From: Clostridiales bacterium
Lineage (GTDB): Bacteria; Bacillota; Clostridia; Oscillospirales; Acutalibacteraceae
Assembly (NCBI GenBank): GCA_018364155.1
Contig: JAGZMM010000002.1
Span: forward strand, 124,001 to 188,000
Length of the DNA: 64,000 bases
Reading direction: 5' to 3'
Shown: positions 32,625 to 40,401 of the stretch, in pieces
Layout of the letters: the number at the start of each line of letters is the position of its first letter
Position numbering within the stretch: position 1 is the first letter of the stretch
Made by a program: the position numbers and the translations under genes
The notes under the pieces: generated by a model
Databases searched by the model: none
What the model saw: only the letters and a program-made list of their open reading frames with translations
Told to the model about the DNA's origin: nothing

Positions 32625-33383
32625 ATGAACACGGCGAGAATACAAGCGCTCAACGAATACATCCAGGAGCGCGGGGAAGTAAAGCTCGCGGAGCTGTTCG
32701 CCTTTTTTCCGCAGGTGTCCTCCATGACCATCCGCAGGGACCTGGAATTTATGGAAAAGCAGGGCCTCATCCGTCGCATGCGGGGCAGCGTGCGGGCCGG
32801 GTCGGACATTTCGGTGTTCAAGGAGGCCATCTATTCCCAGCGTGCCCAGGAGAACACCGAGGCGAAGCTCTCCATTGCCAAAAAGGCGCTGGATTTTATG
32901 CGCCGGGGCTGCTCGGTCTTTATTGACGCGGGTTCCACCACCATGGCGTTTGCGAGGCTCTTGCCGGAGGGAAACTATTTCATCCTGACAAACGCGCCCA
33001 ACATGGCGCTCGAACTGATTACCAAGCCCAACGCCACCGTCATGCTTACCGGCGGCACCCTCAACCACGATAACCTGACCCTTTCCGGGGCCAAGGCGGT
33101 GGACTTTGTAAGCTCCATCAATGTGGACATCGCCTTTATGGCCACTTCCGGGTATTCGCTGTCGGGGCAGTTCACCTCCGGCAATTTCGATGAGGCGGAA
33201 CTCAAAAAGCTGGTCATCAAAAAGGCGCACACGGTGGTCATGCTGATGGACGGCTCCAAGCTCGACCGCAACATGCCCTTTACCTTCGCCACCATGTCGG
33301 ACATCGACGTGCTCATCTCCGAAGGGGAGCTTCCCGAGGAGGTGCAAGCGGAGGCTCAGCGGTGTCAGACCAAAATCGTATAA
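32625..33383 (+). CDS. DeoR-family transcriptional regulator of sugar metabolism
   Basis: 252 residues. N-terminal winged helix (IQALNEYIQERGEVKLAELFAFFPQVSSMTIRRDLEFMEKQGLIRRMRGSV) is followed by the DeoR C-terminal sensor related to ribose-5-phosphate isomerase (FIDAGSTTMAFARLL, LTNAPNMALEL, VMLTGGTLN, DIAFMATSGYS, VMLMDGSKLDR). Such sensors bind phosphorylated sugars. The ATG at 32625 has GGAGG at 32615-32619. It is followed after 38 bp by the SorE-like dehydrogenase and the SDR gene, so the three form a likely locus for a ketose- or polyol-phosphate. Confidence 0.9.
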   Translation: MNTARIQALNEYIQERGEVKLAELFAFFPQVSSMTIRRDLEFMEKQGLIRRMRGSVRAGSDISVFKEAIYSQRAQENTEAKLSIAKKALDFMRRGCSVFIDAGSTTMAFARLLPEGNYFILTNAPNMALELITKPNATVMLTGGTLNHDNLTLSGAKAVDFVSSINVDIAFMATSGYSLSGQFTSGNFDEAELKKLVIKKAHTVVMLMDGSKLDRNMPFTFATMSDIDVLISEGELPEEVQAEAQRCQTKIV

Positions 33384-33421
33384 TACATCACCTTTTATCT
33401 TAACACAATGGAGGAAAACAG

Positions 33422-34681
33422 ATGATTACAAAAGCTGTCAGACTTTATGGGAAGAACGACCTCAGGCTGGAAAGCTTTGAGCTGCCGCCCATCCGCGAGG
33501 ACGAAATCCTCGCCCGCGTTGTTTCCGATTCGCTGTGCATGAGCAGCTACAAGGCTACCTCCCAGGGGGCCGATCACAAGCGTGTGCACAACGATGTCGC
33601 CGAAAATCCCATCATCATCGGCCATGAGTTCTGCGGCGAAATCGTCGAGGTGGGTGAGAAGTGGAAGAGCGAATTCAAGCCCGGCCAGAAGTTCTCCATC
33701 CAGCCCGCTCTCAACTACAACGGCAGCCTGGACGCTCCCGGCTATTCCTATCCCTACATCGGCGGCGACGCCACCTACATCGTCATCCCCCACGAGGTGA
33801 TGGAGCTGGGATGCCTGCTGCCCTATGACGGCGAGGCTTTCTTCTATGGTTCGCTTGCTGAGCCTATGTCCTGCATTGTGGGCGGGTTCCATGCCAACTA
33901 TCATACCACCGGCGGCTCCTATGTCCATGAGATGGGCATCAAAGAGGGCGGCTGCATGGCGATTTTAGCGGGCGCGGGTCCCATGGGCCTGGGCGCCATT
34001 GACTACGCGGTACATAACGAGCTGCGTCCCCGCCTTTTGGTGGTCACCGATATCGACGACGCGCGTCTTGCCAGAGCTAAAGAGCTCTTCACTCCCGAGC
34101 AGGCAGCTCAATGCGGCGTGGAGCTTATTTACCTCAACACCGCCGCCACGCCTGACCCGGTTGCCGCGCTCAAGGAGCTGACCGGCGGCGAAGGGTACAA
34201 CGACGTGTTTGTGTTCGCGCCGGTGCGCCCGGTGGTGGAGCAGGGCGACGCGATTTTAGCCCACGACGGCTGCCTGAACTTCTTTGCCGGCCCGACCAAT
34301 CCGGAATTCAAGGCCGAGTTTAATTTCTATAACGTTCACTATGCCGCTACCCACATTGTGGGCACCAGCGGCGGCAACACCGACGACATGATCGAATCCC
34401 TCCAGATGATGGAGAAGGGGCTTATCAACCCCGCCGCCATGATTACCCATGTGGGTGGCCTCAACGCGGTGATCGAAACCACGTTAAACCTGCCCAAGAT
34501 CCCCGGCGGCAAGAAGCTGATCTACACCGGCATTGAGATGCCGCTGACCGCCATTGCCGATTTTGCGAAGCTTGGCGAGACGGACCCCTTCTTTAAGGGC
34601 CTGGCGGAAATTTGCGGGCGCAACAAGGGCCTGTGGAGCGCTGAGGCGGAGAAATACCTGCTGGAGAACAAGGCCCAGTAA
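33422..34681 (+). CDS. SorE-like zinc-type dehydrogenase (L-sorbose-1-phosphate reductase family)
   Basis: 419 residues of the medium-chain dehydrogenase superfamily. The N-terminal GroES-like domain has SDSLCMSSYKA (catalytic Cys) and IIIGHEFCGEIVEVG (His, Glu), and the Rossmann domain has LAGAGPMGLGAIDYA. The order of blocks, and the long C-terminus with IGHEFCGE-EPMSCIVGGFHANYH, resembles L-sorbose-1-phosphate reductase (SorE/YdjJ-like). The structural-zinc Cys cluster is absent, as in that subfamily. Expected to interconvert a ketose-1-phosphate and a hexitol-6-phosphate. Next gene starts 38 bp downstream. Confidence 0.85.
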   Translation: MITKAVRLYGKNDLRLESFELPPIREDEILARVVSDSLCMSSYKATSQGADHKRVHNDVAENPIIIGHEFCGEIVEVGEKWKSEFKPGQKFSIQPALNYNGSLDAPGYSYPYIGGDATYIVIPHEVMELGCLLPYDGEAFFYGSLAEPMSCIVGGFHANYHTTGGSYVHEMGIKEGGCMAILAGAGPMGLGAIDYAVHNELRPRLLVVTDIDDARLARAKELFTPEQAAQCGVELIYLNTAATPDPVAALKELTGGEGYNDVFVFAPVRPVVEQGDAILAHDGCLNFFAGPTNPEFKAEFNFYNVHYAATHIVGTSGGNTDDMIESLQMMEKGLINPAAMITHVGGLNAVIETTLNLPKIPGGKKLIYTGIEMPLTAIADFAKLGETDPFFKGLAEICGRNKGLWSAEAEKYLLENKAQ

Positions 34682-34719
34682 GGGAAGCTTAAAATAGTGA
34701 AATTTGGAGGCGTTTGTTT

Positions 34720-35790
34720 ATGAATAAAGAATTTGCCGTAGCCGTGGCGCCTGCCGTGCGCGTGCTCCTTTCCAAAAACGATCCCGCTGATCTTGTCAAG
34801 CTCTCTGAGCCGGGTCCTGCTGACCTGACGGTATCCGGTGTGGACGCCGAGGCGGTCAACACCCTGCTGGCGGCGGAAATCCCTGCCTACATCCAGAAAA
34901 ACGGTGCCGCGCCCAAGAGCGTGTGCGTAGAAAACGTGGCCACCTTCACATCGGTAAAGCCGGAAGGGACCGGCCGTCTGGCGGGCAAGGTGTGTATCGT
35001 CACCGGTTCTGCCCAGGGCTTTGGGCTGGAGCTTGCCACCGCCATGGTGCGGGAAGGCGCCTATGTGGTGATTGCGGACTTAAACTATGACCTGGCTAAA
35101 AAGGTTAGCGACGAAATGAATCAGACCGCTCCTCGGACCCTGGCCGTCAAGGTGGACGTGGGCAACGAGGAATCGGTCAAGAACATGATGGACGAGACGG
35201 TGGCGGCCTTCGGCGGACTGGATGTGTTCGTCAACAACGCCGGCGTTCTCAAAGCGGGCAGCCTGGAAGAGATGGACGCCAAGTCTTTCGAGTTCGTCAC
35301 CAAAATCAATTACGAAGCTTACTTTATCTGCGCCAAGTATGCCTCCCGTGTCATGAAGATCCAGCACCGGTACAACAAGGACTACATGACCGATATCATT
35401 CAGATCAACTCCAAGTCCGGCCTGGAAGGCAGCAACAAGAACTTCGCCTATGCAGGCGGCAAGTTCGGCGGCATTGGCCTGACCCAGAGCTTTGCGCTGG
35501 AGCTGGTGGAGTATAACATCAAGGTAAACTCCATTTGCCCCGGCAACTTCCTGGACGGCCCCCTGTGGTCTGACCCCGATCGCGGCCTCTTTGTGCAGTA
35601 TCTGCACGCGGGCAAGGTTCCGGGCGCTAAAACGGTGCAGGACGTGAAGAATTACTATGAGTCCAAGGTTCCCATGAAGCGGGGCTGCTACGGTGAAGAC
35701 GTGGCCCGCGCCCTGTTCTACGTGGTGGAACAGAAATACGAAACCGGCCAAGCGGTGCCCGTCACCGGCGGCCAGGTCATGCTCAGCTAA
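34720..35790 (+). CDS. SDR-family oxidoreductase with N-terminal extension (aldolase/SDR-derived)
   Basis: 356 residues. The SDR domain starts only near residue 87: KVCIVTGSAQGFGLELA, NNAGVLKAG, catalytic Ser in INSKSG and Tyr-x3-Lys replaced in position by YAGGK (Tyr and Lys retained), ending TGQAVPVTGGQVML. The first 85 residues are a small extra domain ending in VCVENVATFTSV, which resembles the junction of bifunctional class II aldolase/SDR proteins (RhaD-like), minus the aldolase. Function is probably a sugar-alcohol-phosphate dehydrogenase (sorbitol-6-phosphate-type). The ATG at 34720 has TTTGGAGG at 34703-34710. Confidence 0.85.
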   Translation: MNKEFAVAVAPAVRVLLSKNDPADLVKLSEPGPADLTVSGVDAEAVNTLLAAEIPAYIQKNGAAPKSVCVENVATFTSVKPEGTGRLAGKVCIVTGSAQGFGLELATAMVREGAYVVIADLNYDLAKKVSDEMNQTAPRTLAVKVDVGNEESVKNMMDETVAAFGGLDVFVNNAGVLKAGSLEEMDAKSFEFVTKINYEAYFICAKYASRVMKIQHRYNKDYMTDIIQINSKSGLEGSNKNFAYAGGKFGGIGLTQSFALELVEYNIKVNSICPGNFLDGPLWSDPDRGLFVQYLHAGKVPGAKTVQDVKNYYESKVPMKRGCYGEDVARALFYVVEQKYETGQAVPVTGGQVMLS

Positions 35791-36084
35791 CTTCTATCCT
35801 TATCCAGAGAAGGCCTCCTTCCGATTCTATCGGAAGGAGGCCTTCTTGCTGCCAAGAAAACCGCCGCCATAGTTTCCCGGCTACGTCTGCTTCGAGAACA
35901 TCAAACAGAGGGAGCAGCAGCCAAGCGCAAGGCCGGAACATAACGCCGTAGTTTGGCAGGCAGTAAAGCGGTTTTCGTACGATTAAGACGCTTATGACAG
36001 TAAGACGCAATCAGGGCGCCGGCTTTGTCTGGTTTTTCTAGCAGAGCATCCTTTCCTTTCAGCTCGAACCATATCCGGAAAAAG
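35791..36084. other. Intergenic region, about 300 bp, between SDR gene and rhaM
   Basis: Contains the terminator at 35808-35850. The remaining 240 bp show no open frame with family similarity, no tRNA and no clear promoter. Confidence 0.4.
35808..35850 (+). terminator. Terminator of DeoR/SorE/SDR locus
   Basis: Perfect 17-bp stem (AGAAGGCCTCCTTCCGA and its complement) with loop TTCTA, 18 bp after the stop. Confidence 0.92.
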
Positions 36085-36128
36085 AAAAAACGGCCCCATC
36101 CGTCCAGGTTTGGAAGGAATGGGGCCGG
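36085..36128 (-). terminator. Terminator of rhaM
   Basis: Minus-strand stem CGGCCCCAT / ATGGGGCCG with a 20-nt loop, then TTTTTTC. Located just after the rhaM stop. Confidence 0.8.
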
Positions 36129-36141
36129 AGAAATCTACGCA

Positions 36142-36459
36142 TTATTCCAAGAAAAAGACCTGCTTGAGCATGGGCTGGGCGCCGGTTTGAGGGTCCATTT
36201 CCATAATCATCACGTCCTTCATAAACTCGTTCCATTTGTCCACCACCGGGCTCTTCGCCTGGGTATCGGCGGCAAACTGCACACCCTTCTCGCACTCGTA
36301 GTACCCGAACAGCTCATTGCCTACGTTCCAGATGGTGTAGTTCTTGATTCCAGCCGCCTTGAGCACCTCTACCAGCTCCGGCCAGATCTCATTGTGCCGC
36401 TTGACGTATTCGTCAATCTTTCCTTCCTTGACAATGGCTTTCCATGCATAACGTTCCAT
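36142..36459 (-). CDS. rhaM: L-rhamnose mutarotase
   Basis: 105 residues, full length for the family. Key pieces are HNEIWPELVEVLKAAGIKNYTIW (catalytic His and the Trp of the active site) and LFGYYECE, ending MDPQTGAQPMLKQVFFLE. It interconverts alpha and beta anomers of L-rhamnose. No rhamnose isomerase, kinase or aldolase is nearby; the neighbour on the 5' side is the GH43-like gene, transcribed in the same direction 118 bp away, suggesting joint use on a rhamnose- or arabinose-containing glycan. Confidence 0.93.
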   Translation of the reverse strand: MERYAWKAIVKEGKIDEYVKRHNEIWPELVEVLKAAGIKNYTIWNVGNELFGYYECEKGVQFAADTQAKSPVVDKWNEFMKDVMIMEMDPQTGAQPMLKQVFFLE

Positions 36460-36491
36460 CTTACCATTCCTCTCTTTCTAATGTGGGTGGA

Positions 36492-36550
36492 TTTCATAGC
36501 TATGCGCAGCAAAGCTATGAAAAACAGTTATCCAGGCCGTCCCGGCCTGG
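36492..36550. other. Two hairpins between GH43-like gene and rhaM
   Basis: TTCATAGCT / AGCTATGAA with an 11-nt loop (36492-36521) and CCAGGCCG / CGGCCTGG (36532-36550). On the minus strand the latter is followed by a T-rich stretch and may be a weak terminator or attenuator ahead of rhaM. Confidence 0.4.
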
Positions 36551-36577
36551 GGCCAATCAGAATCATTGTGCAAAGAG

Positions 36578-37462
36578 CTATTTTTTCAGTACGGTCAGCC
36601 GCCCGCCTTCATCGCTGACAGGGAGCAGTTTCATCCGCTCGCTATGATCCGAGTTCGGGGTGTGCAGCGCCAGGGTCAGTTGCCCGTCCAGGGTGCAAAA
36701 GAGCATGCCGTGCCCGCCGTCCTCGGCATAAAGCGGCTCCTCTGCGGCGGTCCAGGGCCCTTTGACCTTGCCGGTCAGCGAACGGGAATAGCCCTGCACA
36801 TAGCCCGTCTCTCCAAAGGAGGACCAGAGCATCAGAAGGGAGCCGTCCTTCGTGCGGTGAAGAAAAGGGCCGTCAGTCACGTAAGCGGTAACCTCGTGCC
36901 CGTCCTGCTGGGGAAAGCGGGGACGGGCCCAGGGAGCATTGGAAGCAGTAAAGAGCAAAATGGGGTCTCCAGCCCGGTTTAACGATTCGTCCAAAGGCAT
37001 GGCGTACATCTCGCCGTCCCCGGTCTGCACCCATTCCCGGCAGAAGACTAGATAAAGCTGCCCGTCCTCCTCGTAAAGAGTGCCGTCCAGGCATTCCCAC
37101 TCGCCGGGCGTGACCGGCTTGTCGGAAACCGGGACAAAGGGGCCTTTCGGATGCTCCGCCGTCAGCACCTGGGTGCCGCGGCACCGATCTGCGCTTTTAA
37201 AAGAAGCGAGCATGTAGTACCGCCCCCGGTAAACGTGTACCTCCGGTGCCCAAAAGTGCCGGTCGGCCCAGAAGCCGGGTGCTCGACGAAAGGCAGGGAA
37301 GGGACCCTCTGCGTGCTCAAAGTCCGTAGTGACGTAAGCGTCGAATCCGACGCCGGGACCGTTCCAGGTGTCCGGGTCGGTACTCCCGTACAGGTAATAG
37401 CACTGCTCTTGGGGACAAGGAAGCACAAAAACATCGCGGATGCGAAGATCACGTAAAAGCAT
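36578..37462 (-). CDS. Glycoside hydrolase family 43-like five-bladed beta-propeller protein
   Basis: 294 residues. Blade-forming sequence with RIRDVFVLPCPQEQCYYLYGST (first Asp), FWAPEVHVYRGRYYMLAS and GTLYEEDGQLYLVFC as repeated W/Y-rich blades, and DGPFLHRTKDGSLLMLWSS as the third. The WAPEV and DGPF segments agree with GH43/GH117-like arabinofuranosidases or xylosidases, but the catalytic triad cannot be fixed with certainty. No signal peptide, so it would act on imported oligosaccharides. The ATG at 37462 has GGAGG nine bases upstream; the open frame extends 11 codons further. Confidence 0.8.
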   Translation of the reverse strand: MLLRDLRIRDVFVLPCPQEQCYYLYGSTDPDTWNGPGVGFDAYVTTDFEHAEGPFPAFRRAPGFWADRHFWAPEVHVYRGRYYMLASFKSADRCRGTQVLTAEHPKGPFVPVSDKPVTPGEWECLDGTLYEEDGQLYLVFCREWVQTGDGEMYAMPLDESLNRAGDPILLFTASNAPWARPRFPQQDGHEVTAYVTDGPFLHRTKDGSLLMLWSSFGETGYVQGYSRSLTGKVKGPWTAAEEPLYAEDGGHGMLFCTLDGQLTLALHTPNSDHSERMKLLPVSDEGGRLTVLKK

Positions 37463-37496
37463 GATTTTATTCCTCCAGCCGATTGCTTCAGACAAA

Positions 37497-37536
37497 GAAA
37501 AGCAGAATCACAAATCCATGTGATCCTGCTTTTCAT
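37497..37536 (-). terminator. Terminator of small-protein operon
   Basis: Minus-strand stem GAAAAGCAGGATCACA pairing with TGTGATTCTGCTTTTC (one mismatch), A/T-rich ends. It separates the tiny genes from the GH43-like gene. Confidence 0.75.
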
Positions 37537-37571
37537 CATAGCATATTTTGCCGCGCTCGTAAAGCGGACAC

Positions 37572-37739
37572 TTACAAATCGTCTGCATCCTGCTCCGGAC
37601 GTTCTCCCGTAGCCGACTGGCCGGTATAGCTGCCGGTCACATCGGAGGGAATGGAGCCTCTGCCTTGCTTTTTGAGCGTTTCGGCCACGTTTTCGACCGA
37701 TGGCTTTTGTTTTTGCCTGTGCGGCAAACGGTTAGTCAT
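37572..37739 (-). CDS. 55-residue protein ending in a VTGSYTG...DADDL motif
   Basis: Short gene, 55 residues, with start ATG at 37739 and stop at 37572. Basic N-terminus (NRLPHRQKQKP), then GRGSIPSDVTGSYTG and an acidic C-terminus PEQDADDL. I recall similar short clostridial proteins with SDVxGSYTG and a terminal acidic DADDL, of unknown function. Its ATG overlaps the stop of the upstream tiny gene by eight bases (ATGACTAA), so translation is probably coupled. Expression in spores is a guess. Followed by a terminator at 37497. Confidence 0.7.
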   Translation of the reverse strand: MTNRLPHRQKQKPSVENVAETLKKQGRGSIPSDVTGSYTGQSATGERPEQDADDL

Positions 37740-37908
37740 CGTAGCTGTTGTTCTGGCTGTTGGAGTTGGAGTAGCTGTTGTTCTGCTTCTGATTGTTTTT
37801 GCTGTTGGAATTGGAGTAGCTGTTGTTCTGCTTCTGGTTGTTTTTGCTGTTGGAATTCTGGTTGTTGGAATTGGAGTAGCTGTTGTTCTGCTTCTGATTC
37901 TTGCTCAT
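37732..37908 (-). CDS. 58-residue Asn/Ser/Gln-rich low-complexity protein
   Basis: 58 residues, almost entirely Asn, Ser, Lys, Gln and Tyr, made of tandem units of 14-15 residues (NNQKQNNSYSNSNS) and ending SYDD. The ATG at 37908 follows an AAAAAGGAG site. Overall character recalls gamma-type small acid-soluble spore proteins, which are also N/Q-rich repeats, but the sequence is not the same. It is coupled to the 55-residue gene. The opposite strand is also open here because of the repeat, but it lacks start signals. Confidence 0.65.
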   Translation of the reverse strand: MSKNQKQNNSYSNSNNQNSNSKNNQKQNNSYSNSNSKNNQKQNNSYSNSNSQNNSYDD

Positions 37909-38130
37909 AAAAGAAGACTCCTTTTTCAAGTTGATGTTGTAAGGCGCCCGATGGCGTCTACATTCGTAGTATGTCCGTGCAAAAAGAATTTAAAACGCGA
38001 TTTTAGAGAACGGCTTTTCTTTTTTGGAAAGAATCCGCCGGTGCGTTTTTATAACAACAACCGAAAAAGAAAGAAAATCAATATTTCCAAAAATATGTGC
38101 AATCCCTTTTCGTCTGCAGCCGGGAAGAAT

Positions 38131-38172
38131 AAAACAAAACGCACCTCACTTTTGTGAGGTGCGTTTTGTTTG
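38131..38172 (-). terminator. Terminator of tRNA cluster
   Basis: Perfect stem ACAAAACGCACCTCAC with its complement, loop of four bases, then TTTTATTC on the minus strand. It lies just after tRNA-Gln. Confidence 0.92.
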
Positions 38173-38186
38173 GCAGCGACTGCCGC

Positions 38187-38262
38187 TGGCTGGGATGGGT
38201 GGGGTCGAACCACCGAGATGACGGAGTCAAAGTCCGTTGCCTTACCGCTTGGCTACATCCCA
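38187..38262 (-). tRNA. tRNA-Gln, anticodon UUG
   Basis: Cloverleaf with acceptor TGGGATG / CATCCCA, anticodon loop TTTGACT (UUG), T-loop TTCGACC, encoded CCA at 38187-38189. Last in the cluster. Confidence 0.95.
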
Positions 38263-38318
38263 AGATGAGACAAAGGGCCCAAGGCCTGAAAGCGTTTCGA
38301 CCTAAGACCCTTTGTGCA

Positions 38319-38396
<78 letters not shown>

Positions 38397-38401
38397 ATAT
38401 C

Positions 38402-38478
<77 letters not shown>

Positions 38479-38493
38479 ATACATGAAAACATG

Positions 38494-38567
38494 TGGAGCG
38501 GGTGATGGGAATCGAACCCACGCGACCAGCTTGGAAGGCTGGAGTTCTACCATTGAACTACACCCGC
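38494..38567 (-). tRNA. tRNA-Gly, anticodon UCC
   Basis: Acceptor GCGGGTG / CACCCGC, anticodon loop CTTCCAA (UCC), T-loop TTCGATT, encoded CCA. First in the cluster. Confidence 0.95.
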
Positions 38568-38585
38568 ATTTCCAAGACGCATTTT

Positions 38586-38614
38586 ATAATACCATAGTTT
38601 GTCTGGAAAAGCAA
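38586..38614 (-). promoter_or_regulatory. Promoter of tRNA cluster
   Basis: Minus strand: TTGCTT at 38609-38614, 17-nt spacer, TATTAT at 38586-38591, 19 bp ahead of tRNA-Gly. Confidence 0.6.
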
Positions 38615-38668
38615 GAGTAAAATTGTCATTTTGCAGAGGGATTTTCCTTAGCCTTCATGAGGAAGAAA

Positions 38669-38702
38669 CCGGCCCGGACTTTTTTCACAGTCCGAGCCGG
38701 GC
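38669..38702 (-). terminator. Terminator of PrsA-like gene
   Basis: Minus-strand hairpin CCCGGCTCGGACT / AGTCCGGGCCGG with a short A-rich loop, about 30 bp after the stop codon. Confidence 0.75.
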
Positions 38703-38732
38703 AGAATAAACAACTTGGAACAAGCAGTGGCC

Positions 38733-39794
38733 TTAGTTGGAGGCCACGGTGCTGGAGGTGCTGTCCACTAGGAAGGAGCGTGGGCTATATTTCTTTAAAA
38801 CGGTGTTATTCAGCGAATAATTGGTTTTGTTGATACGGTCGGTAATCATAGTCTCGTATTCATCCTGAGCGATGGCATACCGCAGAGAAAACTGATAGTC
38901 CTCTACATGTTTGTCCGTTTCCGCGCTTTTGATGGGCATTTTCTGAGCCAGAACGTAATAATAGCTGCTAAAGTCAAAGGCGGTGGCTTCTCCTTCGGCG
39001 AGAGAAGCAATGGTGGAGGAAACCAGATCGTCCTCGCTGACGTCGTCTTTGCTCAGATAACCGGCACTGTCCTCAGTGGTGCTGGCCACGCTGGGAGTGA
39101 GCGTGGCTTCCTTTTCCCGGATGGACGCAAAGGTAGCACCCTGCTCGTTGATTTCCTTGGCATAGCCGTTCAACCGGTCTCTAATCGCCTGCTGTTCCTC
39201 TTCCGAAAGGGAGCCGCCGGTGGAGGTTTTCAGCGGGACATAGAAAATTTCCACTCGATAGTTGTTCTCATAAAAATCATCTTTGAGCTGCTGAAGGGAA
39301 ATTCCCTTTTCGCCGCCTTCCCCGAAGAAGTGGTTAAAGAGGGTGCGGAAAGCAGCATTGTCTTTGTAATAGGCGATAATATCGTCCTTGGTTAAGCCGA
39401 TTTGAGTGAGATAATCGGCGTTGGGCTCATAGGAATCTTCTGCGGTCTGATTGGCGCTGTCAAGCTCCTCCTGGGGAATTTCCAGGCCCAGCTCCCGCAG
39501 CCACTGGGTGACGGCGATGGATTCCTTGGCGGAGTCTCGTGCGGCGTCCATGATATACTGTTCCATAGTGGAATTGTTCGGCTTTTCGTTAAAGAAATTG
39601 GAGACATCGTTGCCCATATTATAATAATTGTTATAGAGATTATTGAAGGTATAAAACAGATAAGAAAGATATAAGCCGGTGGGAATGGTGTCGTCGCCGG
39701 ACTTTACGGCCCAGGTCGTGCTGCTGCACGAGGTCATGCTGAGTGTCAAACCCAGTGCCAGCACGAAGGTGGTGATGCGTTTTGCGAGCTTCAT
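38733..39794 (-). CDS. PrsA/SurA-like peptidyl-prolyl isomerase lipoprotein
   Basis: 353 residues. Lipoprotein signal peptide (KRITTFVLALGLTLSMTSCSS; lipid-modified Cys23). After it comes a helical chaperone domain (YNNYYNMGNDVSNFF..., WLRELGLEIPQEELD) typical of SurA_N, then YRVEIFYVPLKTSTGG, which starts a degenerate parvulin domain, and a further helical part. The family folds secreted proteins outside the membrane. The parvulin core is poorly preserved, so it may be a chaperone without isomerase activity. It is monocistronic, with a promoter at 39873. Confidence 0.82.
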   Translation of the reverse strand: MKLAKRITTFVLALGLTLSMTSCSSTTWAVKSGDDTIPTGLYLSYLFYTFNNLYNNYYNMGNDVSNFFNEKPNNSTMEQYIMDAARDSAKESIAVTQWLRELGLEIPQEELDSANQTAEDSYEPNADYLTQIGLTKDDIIAYYKDNAAFRTLFNHFFGEGGEKGISLQQLKDDFYENNYRVEIFYVPLKTSTGGSLSEEEQQAIRDRLNGYAKEINEQGATFASIREKEATLTPSVASTTEDSAGYLSKDDVSEDDLVSSTIASLAEGEATAFDFSSYYYVLAQKMPIKSAETDKHVEDYQFSLRYAIAQDEYETMITDRINKTNYSLNNTVLKKYSPRSFLVDSTSSTVASN

Positions 39795-39872
39795 AGAAAG
39801 TTTCCTCCTAAAATGTTACAGATATTCTTGTAAAAAGCCTTGCGTTTTTGCGCAAAGAAACCAATTTAGTCT

Positions 39873-39901
39873 ATTGTAACATTCTTGAAGAGATTTGTCC
39901 A
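39873..39901 (-). promoter_or_regulatory. Promoter of PrsA-like gene
   Basis: Minus strand: TGGACA at 39896-39901, 17-nt spacer, TACAAT at 39873-39878 with TG one base upstream (extended -10). Confidence 0.65.
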
Positions 39902-39961
39902 TGAAAAAGATGCATTCTGGGAAAATGCGGTTTTGCACCCAGGACGCTTACAACCAACCGG

Positions 39962-40201
39962 TCATGGCAGACGGCTGCGGCGGGGATAGGGAGTCGGGTT
40001 GCCGGTTAATCCCAAGATGTAGTCGGTGGAGGTTTCAAAGACAAGGGCGAGGCGGATCAGAACATCCAGAGGCATGTTGCCGTAAGCGTTTTCATAGCGG
40101 CGGTAGTTGGGCGTGGACAGGCCAAGCTTTTTGGCTAACGCGTCCTGTGTCAGTCCGCGGTCTTGCCGCAGTTCTTTGAGAATATCCGAATACATCTCCA
40201 T
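39962..40201 (-). CDS. Small XRE-family transcriptional regulator
   Basis: 79 residues: a single Cro/C1-type helix-turn-helix (ILKELRQDRGLTQDALAKKLGLSTPNYRRYENAYGNMPLDVLIRLALVFETSTDYILGLT) and a short tail. The ATG at 40201 has AAAGGA nine bases upstream; the open frame extends 35 codons but through a dispersed palindromic repeat (40234-40264). Closely related in style to the regulators at 46388 and 46960. Confidence 0.85.
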   Translation of the reverse strand: MEMYSDILKELRQDRGLTQDALAKKLGLSTPNYRRYENAYGNMPLDVLIRLALVFETSTDYILGLTGNPTPYPRRSRLP

Positions 40202-40233
40202 AAAAATGGGTCCTTTCAAAGTAATATTTTTGT

Positions 40234-40264
40234 TGCCCCTTTCTTTTGCGCTGCCAAAAGAAAC
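40234..40264. repeat. Partial copy of dispersed palindromic element
   Basis: Thirty-one bases that match 46610-46640 at about 27 positions. Core TTTCTTTTG and CAAAAGAAA form a hairpin. It sits just upstream of one XRE gene; the other copy is just downstream of another. Confidence 0.6.
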
Positions 40265-40348
40265 GAATATGCTCATCGTAACACTTAAGAATCTAGAAAT
40301 GGACATTCATAAAAGGTCAATCACAAAAATTTTATTTCCGACATAGAA

Positions 40349-40385
40349 AAAACGCCGGGCTTTCCATTTGGAAAGCCCGGCGTTC
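40349..40385 (-). terminator. Terminator of nifJ
   Basis: Perfect stem AACGCCGGGCTTTCC with complement, loop of 5-6 nt, then TTTTTT on the minus strand. Confidence 0.93.
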
Positions 40386-40401
40386 TTCGTAACCGGATGA
40401 A

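Noticed and set aside
37651..38157. Long Val/Leu-rich frame on the plus strand opposite the small genes
   Set aside because: It is the antisense of the N/S/Q repeat protein; the repeat keeps the opposite strand open. No start signal and no family match.
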